From Chromera velia (taxonomy: Eukaryota; Sar; Chromeraceae), in the NCBI GenBank assembly GCA_018398765.1, contig JAHBMJ010002494.1:6834-18517 (forward strand): 11,684 nt of DNA, written 5' to 3'. Shown one piece after another: positions 6,651-11,684 of the stretch. The translations under genes and the position numbers were made by a program. Under the pieces are notes generated by a model. The model did no database searches, was not told the origin of the DNA, and saw only the letters and a program-made list of their open reading frames with translations. Each line of letters starts with the position of its first letter. Position 1 is the stretch's first letter.

Positions 6651-9635
6651 ATGGCTCTGCGTGACAAAGTGTGAGTCCTTTTCAACATCGTCGTTGCCGT
6701 CTCTTGCCGTCCGTTGCCGTCTCACAAAGCCAGGCAGTCGGGATGACTCAAAACGTGTCAAAAGACCAGAGAGCCTTCGCAATGTTCTGCATGTCTTTTG
6801 TGTCACTGTGAGCATTTCATTTGGTGTCCTTCCCTGTCCCTTTGGACGTCGTCGAACTCAGTCTGCCTCTCTATTTTTGAACTGTGGTTTTGCCGTCTCC
6901 AGCCTGGGTGTTTCTCTGTCTCCATCAGCCTCCGTGCCGGACTCAGCGCGTTCACTTTGCTGACTTCCTCCGTCTTGTGCGAATTCAATCCGTCTGTAGT
7001 TGGCTGCAGCTGGCTGTGAGATCGCGGCCCCTCCTTGTCGATCCTCACTCAGTAGTTCTGACATGCATGCGTGTTAATTGTGGTTGCAGTATCCTCCTGG
7101 TCCCCCTCGGAGACCTTCCACAGGCGCGCTGTGACATCTTCCGCACCCAGCTCGAGAAGATTGGGGCCTCGTGCAGCACTCCTCAGACAGTCTCTCAACG
7201 TCTCAAAGCAGCAACAGTCGACACAGAAGAGCGGCAGGGACGGGGTGACTCATCAGGTCCTGTAGAGATCATTATTGTCGTCTCGGGGGAAGTGGCCGAA
7301 ACGGTGAGTCCTCCCACCTGCCTGCAACAGACGTCTGCCATGTGAAGTGGATCTCGTTCGGTGCAACAAATGGTCCTGCGATTCTCCTTTGCTCTTGTTT
7401 GTCTGTATTTCGGTCTGTGGCTGCTCCTTTCACTGCATGCGTATATGCCTGCACACACCTTTACTCCCTCATTCATTTTCTCGGCCCCCCGCTCCTCGCC
7501 CGCTTTCCTCTCCTCTTCTCTCTTCTCTGCTCCCCTCATTCTCTCCTCCGTCCTGCCCCTGAGCGCGCACCATGACCTCCTGTGGGGTCTGATTGTTCCC
7601 CTGGAGATGTGACTTTACTTTGCATCTGCATCCGTGAGTGCAGAAACTATTGAGCTTTCTCCGGCAAAAGCGTCTGGTGCCTCCTGTTGAGAGGGAGACG
7701 GAGGAGCCTGGGCTGTTCCTCCTCAAGAGGGGATGCGTGTGCGTGACCACCGAGTGGCTCTCGGATGCTCTCGTTTCTGCACGCGCAGTGCCGCCGTCTC
7801 TGCCTCCATTTCGGACGTCACTGCACCCGCTGTCGCTTCGACATTTTTTGCGGTCGCCGCTGACTCAGAAGAGACGCTCAACTTCACAGACCCATGCAGA
7901 GGTTTCGGGTCCGGGCTCGGGGTCAACCAAGCGGAAGCGGCAGGGGACCGCAGAGCCCCCTGATGAAGGGGGGCAGGGAAAGAGAACAACTTCATCGGTA
8001 AAGAAAGAGGAGAAGGAATCGGAGGAGGATGATTCTGTTGTAGCAGTCAGAGTAGCAGCCTCCGCACCCTCCCACCCATCCTCTTCGTCTTCTTCAACCG
8101 CTTTGAGGCCCTCTGCGGACCCCCCTGCAGACAGACACTCCGTTGCCGTTCCCTCCCCCTCCCCTTCCGTCTCTCCCAACGATGCCCTGTCGGAAGAGTT
8201 CAAGAGACTGAGGGACGCGTACAAAGCGCAAAAGGGGGAGTACTGGAGAGGGAGGGCTTATGAACGGGTGGTGCAGGTTCTCAGTTCTCTGCCCTTTCAG
8301 ATTGAGACCGAAGAAGACCTCGACCGTCCCGAATGCGCCCATGTGTTCGGTCCCAAAACGAAAAGCAGAGAGAAAGCGGTCGAGTTTCTGAATAGTGGAA
8401 AGATCAGAAGGGTTCAGGAAGTCTCAGGTGACCCCCGATCCGAGGCTCTGCGGCTGTTCACACAGATCCATGGGGTGGGTCCTGCAGAGGCTGAGCGTTT
8501 GTACAACAGTGGTTTCAGATCGATTGAGGATCTCCGTGCGAACAGGCCCTCAGCTGCAGGCCCGTCGTCGGTCGGTGTGGGTGGAAGCAGTGGGGGGCAC
8601 CGAGGTGGGCATGTGTTGACTTCAGTACAGAGAAAGGGGTTAGAATATTTGGAAGATTTTTTGATCAAGATCCCAAGAAAGCATGCAGAGATTGTAGAGA
8701 ACCTGCTTCGTCGGGTTGCCACGGATGTCTTCGGAAGGGGGGAGATGGAAGTAGTACTAGGGGGGAGTTACAGAAGAGGAAAGCAACAGGTGGGAGACAT
8801 CGATGTCATTCTTCTCAAGCGAGGCACAGATCTTCAGTACAACCCCCTTCCCGACTTGCGCAGATTCCTGCAGGCATTGAAAGCCACCGGACTGATTGTA
8901 GACACTCTCTCCGATCCCTTCCATGAGGGAGGGCAGCAAGAAGGGCGTCCCCCCGGCAGTGCTGGGACGAGCCCCCCCACCCCCACATATCGTCAGAAGA
9001 ACCTAGACTCATTCCTCCAGGGGGGGGGCGGCAAGGGGGGGCACCGTAGACGCGGTGAAGACCCCGCCCTGCCCCCCACCGCCTTTCACAGTCCGACCTT
9101 TCTTGGTGTGTGTGTTCTTCCAAAAGATGGAGAGGGGGGGGATGAGGGGTTTCCTATCGATTCAGGAAGGAAGGGGAGAATAGATATCAAGATTTACCCT
9201 GACAGTCTGCGGGGATTTGCGCTTCTTCATTTCACGGGAGACGGAAATTTCAATCGTTTGATGCGGCTGTATGTGCGGAAGGGGGGGCTCTCTTTGTCTG
9301 ACCATGGGCTGACCGCACTAGAAAGAGTGCGCGTCGGTGACCCTATGGGGGCTCTAACAGAGGGAATCGTAGTAGACGGGGGGGCACGTATAGAGTGCGA
9401 CACTGAGGAGCAGATATTCCGAGCTCTGCACTTGCCCTTTCGGCCCCCAGAGCATAGAGCGGTAGATCATGCATGGCTGAGGGACTGTGACCCCTCTACG
9501 GCAGCTCAGAGATTCTCTGTAAATCCTCCTTCTGCAGCTGAGAGGGCGCACACTTCTGTGAAGCCAGAGAAGCGAGAAGTGAAAGCTGAAGGCGGGAGGG
9601 GCATCACGAGGGAATATGAGGATGACAACAAATGA
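6651..9635 (+). CDS. POLL: Family X DNA polymerase, Pol lambda-like (three coding exons)
   Basis: Exons 6651-6670, 7090-7303 and 7644-9635 join in frame to 741 residues; both introns are GTGAGT...CAG (phases 2 and 0). The family fills short gaps in nuclear base-excision repair and end joining. Order: BRCT, about residues 5-125 (Trp116 in TEWLSDAL); Ser/Pro-rich linker with a basic KRKR (174-177), a likely nuclear signal; lyase-like domain, about 260-385, with likely Schiff-base Lys322 and a second helix-hairpin-helix GVG (355-357) followed by GFRSIEDLR; polymerase with GGSYRRGK (451-458), GDIDV with Asp463 and Asp465, IDI with Asp592, HFTG (607-610), FNR and SLSDHGL; thumb ending in LHLPFRPPEHR; then a 60-residue tail. 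BRCT rules out Pol beta; the HF pair is nearer the YF of lambda than the GW of mu and TdT. Odd: a palm insertion of about 60 residues (509-568) with QKNLDSFL, and GPK where GIG is expected. Human Pol lambda is somewhat shorter. Exon 3 cannot start alone because codon 7638 is GTG. Confidence 0.92.
6671..7089 (+). other. Intron 1 of the polymerase gene
   Basis: Donor GTGAGT follows AAAGT at 6670; acceptor TGGTTGCAG ends at 7089. The join makes codon GT+T (Val7) and continues into ILLVPLGDLPQAR, the expected first strand and helix of a BRCT domain. A TTAAT just upstream of the acceptor is a possible branch point. Confidence 0.85.
7304..7643 (+). other. Intron 2 of the polymerase gene
   Basis: Donor ACG|GTGAGT; acceptor GAGTGCAG|AAA. 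The join is phase 0 and links GEVAET to KLLSFLRQ within the BRCT domain. The reading frame into the intron hits a stop soon after the donor (TGA near 7343). The intron has a long pyrimidine-rich stretch at about 7480-7560. Confidence 0.9.
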
Positions 9636-10474
9636 TCGATTCCTTCGACCGGGGCTAGAGGGTCCGCGCGCTAGGCTGTTGGCAGCCTGTTGCAGGTCCT
9701 TTTCTATTCGACACATTATTCATCATTGCGGCATCAATCAACTGTATAACATCATATTTAACTGCATGCAGGTTTCAAAAAATGCTTAAGTACAATATTC
9801 ATAAAATATACAACCTACTTTAGTACTACAGAACTTGTCTACGAACTTGTGCATCTAAATCTAGCAATTTACTCGTTCTTTTTTGTAACATCAAATTTCT
9901 ACTAATGTATAAATTTAATCAAAAATACTCTGCATGGGAAGACCTTTAGGAATTTAGAGGAATTTGAAGCGGTAATTCAGATTAAATCGAATTTAAGAGA
10001 ATGGACTCAATCCCTATAAAACTTTTACTAAATATGACTAAATATGAATAAATATTATAATATTTTGAAAATATGATATGAATATAAGTAAAATATGAAT
10101 AATTTTTTTTTATGAACTATAAAGCGTGCAGAGCCAAAAAGTGGTTTGTATGGTTCAGTTTTGATCAGAAAACACGTTTAGCTACCCAGATTGGTCGTAT
10201 ACAATATTAAAAAAATTTTAGAGCACGATGAATTTTTTAGTGAATCAACTCGTAAATGTTTATTCACTATTTTTTTCTTAAGCAATTTTTCATAACTAAA
10301 TTATGACTAAATATGACTGAACTTAAAATATTTTTTTTAGCATATTTTTAGATAAAAGATGCCAAATGAGTCTGTTAACTACCATCTCTAACGAGAGAAG
10401 TATTTTATGATTTTTTTGAAAATGGTATACTCCTTATATGTGCAAACATATAAACATGTGAAGAAATATATATG
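9636..10474. other. AT-rich 3' flank with ATATGACTAAA words
   Basis: After the polymerase stop codon the composition turns strongly AT-rich. No gene is visible. The word AAATATGACTAAATATGA and variants recur at about 10030-10045, 10055-10110 and 10300-10320. No polyadenylation signal can be chosen with confidence. Confidence 0.5.
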
Positions 10475-10725
10475 TATATGTTAGGCCTGCCCGTCGCGCG
10501 ACCGGGACCGGGGCGCACACGTGAGCGCGGCGCTAGTTTCCCGCGAATGCGCGGGGCTGATCAGGGCCTGCTGCACGCAGCATTCTATGCAGCGTATACA
10601 GTGAAAGACCCCGGCATGCATAATCCAAGGCCACTCATGCAGACAAAGATATATGCAGACGTACAGATTCGTACAGATGAAAGAACTGTGTCACATTTTA
10701 CATGCTCTAAGTCAGTACACTAGAT
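10475..10725. other. GC-rich palindrome-rich island inside AT-rich DNA
   Basis: A sharp GC-rich block starts near 10480. It contains the perfect palindrome GTCGCGCGAC (about 10492-10501), a CACGTG box (about 10518), a CCCGCG-AATG-CGCGGG hairpin (about 10541-10556) and a GCTGC-AC-GCAGC hairpin (about 10570-10581). The open frame of 83 codons here shows no known domain, so it is not called as a gene. The edges fade at about 10725. Confidence 0.5.
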
Positions 10726-10799
10726 GAATTAAAAGTTCCAGTCTTCGTAAATTGCCCCAGAAACGTCCTAAAACTTATCATTCTTTCATTAAAAAACGG

Positions 10800-10935
10800 T
10801 TTTTAAAATATGACAAAATATGACTAAATATGAGGGAAATTAATGACAAAATTCACTAGAAAAAAAAATATGACTAAAATATGACTATTCACTAGTTTTT
10901 TTTTATCATTTTTTTTCTCATAAAATATATTGATT
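10800..10935. repeat. ATATGACTAAA and TTCACTAG repeat cluster
   Basis: ATATGAC(T/A)AAA recurs at least four times between 10807 and 10890. ATTCACTAG followed by an A or T homopolymer occurs at about 10852 and 10887. Related words stand at about 10260 (ATTCACTATTTTTTT) on the other side of the GC-rich island. Confidence 0.55.
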
Positions 10936-11160
10936 GAATGAATGGGAGTCAGTTCATTGAACTTGTGAGTGTGACGATGCACCCATCCTACCATCCGAGG
11001 CACCAACCAAAGAGGCCCCAGGAAACAGTGAATCGCGCATAAAGACCGACCGCGCCAAGTACGATATCCAGAACTGAATATTTGGGTGAATATTCGAAGA
11101 TCAAGTGAAACAGCTCCAGAAAGGTTGATCAAGAAGTAAATCAGGTTTCATCTAGCTTTC
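10936..11160. other. Gene-free stretch
   Basis: Mixed-composition DNA without a supported gene, RNA or repeat. The minus-strand open frame across 10824-11132 has no domain and ends in poly-Lys/Phe from AT-rich DNA. Confidence 0.35.
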
Positions 11161-11250
11161 ATTTCTTCTTCTTCTTCTTCTTTCCGGAAGAAAACCGAAC
11201 TGCTGACTGACTGACTGACTTAGATTGATTGATTCATCGATTGATTGATA
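11161..11250. repeat. (CTT)n, (GACT)n and (GATT)n microsatellites
   Basis: Consecutive short tandem repeats: about six CTT units at 11165-11182, about four GACT units at 11203-11219 and GATT units at 11223-11250. Confidence 0.85.
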
Positions 11251-11424
11251 GGAGCTTTCCTCGGGAGATCGTGAGGAGGAACTTACTTGACTTAAGTAGG
11301 TATGCCTCTTCAATGGTGACGCAGCGTTCGTTCTCCCTTTTGACAGAGTCAGATTGTTTCCTTGCCAGCGCCAAATTTTGTCTTCAGAATTCTTATTTCA
11401 CTTTCTTGAACTCAGTTTGAAAAG
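11251..11424 (+). promoter_or_regulatory. Upstream region of the 11425 gene
   Basis: This is the presumed 5' leader. A TGA at 11407-11409 is in frame with the ATG at 11425 and no other ATG of that frame lies between. No core promoter motif is recognised. A CTTAAG palindrome lies at about 11290. Confidence 0.3.
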
Positions 11425-11684
11425 ATGTCCGCTGAACCCTCCGGGGAGTCTTCAGCTGGACTTTCTGATCCTGCCGAGAACGGACAAGTCTCTGCCTCAG
11501 AAAATGTCAGAGTCCTCTATCTTTTGAGGAATCGAAACATCACTGCCTCTTCTCCCTCTGCTGTTCTCTCCGGAGAGCTGATTGCAGATTCTCGCTTGAG
11601 TCAAGGGGGGGCCTCCAGGCCTAGTTCTTCTGCCTCTGCTGCGGCCATGGAATCTGGTCAGCAAAATTCTTCTTCTCCCATTTT
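11425..11684 (+). CDS. 5' part of an unrecognised gene with a Ser-rich N terminus
   Basis: The frame opens with ATG at 11425 (context AAAGATGT, A at -3) and stays open to the window edge, 86 codons plus two bases. The protein starts MSAEPSGESS, continues through a short less biased segment (VRVLYLLRNRNITASS) and then becomes rich in Ser, Ala, Gly and Gln. No domain, signal peptide or membrane segment is visible, and such a disordered N terminus is compatible with many nuclear or regulatory proteins or with a retroelement gag. No splice donor is clearly used before the edge. It is partial because the window ends. The upstream in-frame stop and the sudden change from AT-rich to balanced composition support a real coding start. 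Confidence 0.6.
   Translation, partial: MSAEPSGESSAGLSDPAENGQVSASENVRVLYLLRNRNITASSPSAVLSGELIADSRLSQGGASRPSSSASAAAMESGQQNSSSPI

Noticed and set aside
7638-7643. Start of the polymerase at 7638
   Set aside because: The codon is GTG and is the end of intron 2 (GTGCAG); the BRCT domain needs the upstream exons.
8815-9716. Minus-strand ORFs opposite the polymerase exon
   Set aside because: They are shadows of the polymerase coding frame and have no recognisable domains.

Overview
This window looks like nuclear DNA of a eukaryotic microbe. The evidence is a gene with GT-AG introns of 340-420 bases, ATG starts with a purine at -3, long (CT)n tracts, decayed retroelement pieces and large stretches without genes. 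A chromerid or similar alveolate alga would fit the style, but this is an impression; no lineage-specific marker is visible.

Layout. Bases 1-870 hold microsatellites, copy 1 of a dispersed repeat that encodes a membrane-like peptide on the minus strand, and short telomere-like repeats. Bases 870-2260 (minus strand) are a decayed 3' part of a non-LTR (LINE-type) retroelement: an RT C-terminal segment, a C-x2-C-x13-H-x4-C zinc motif and a charged helical tail. Bases 2400-3000 hold a 13-base GC-rich tandem array, a 32-base duplicated unit, AT-rich DNA and one copy of a hairpin unit. Bases 3025-3660 (minus strand) hold a second relic with the same type of tail, interrupted by another dispersed repeat. 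A long (CT)n tract follows at about 3750-3905. Bases 4000-5560 carry second copies of both dispersed repeats and then gene-free DNA. Bases 5591-5998 are an array of 31- and 33-base hairpin units.

The one complete gene is a plus-strand family X DNA polymerase of the Pol lambda type, with coding exons 6651-6670, 7090-7303 and 7644-9635 (741 residues). It has a BRCT domain, a basic Ser/Pro-rich linker, an 8-kDa lyase-like domain and a complete polymerase domain with three catalytic aspartates. Its unusual points are a 20-base first coding exon, a PIP-box-like motif inside an insertion in the palm, His instead of Tyr in the YFTG motif, and a changed first helix-hairpin-helix.

Bases 9636-11424 are mostly AT-rich, with a recurring ATATGACTAAA word and a GC-rich palindrome-rich island at about 10480-10720. 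A second plus-strand gene begins at 11425 and runs off the window; it has a Ser-rich N terminus and I do not recognise it. The polymerase is the only gene given a function here. No operon-like relation to the neighbours is expected or seen.
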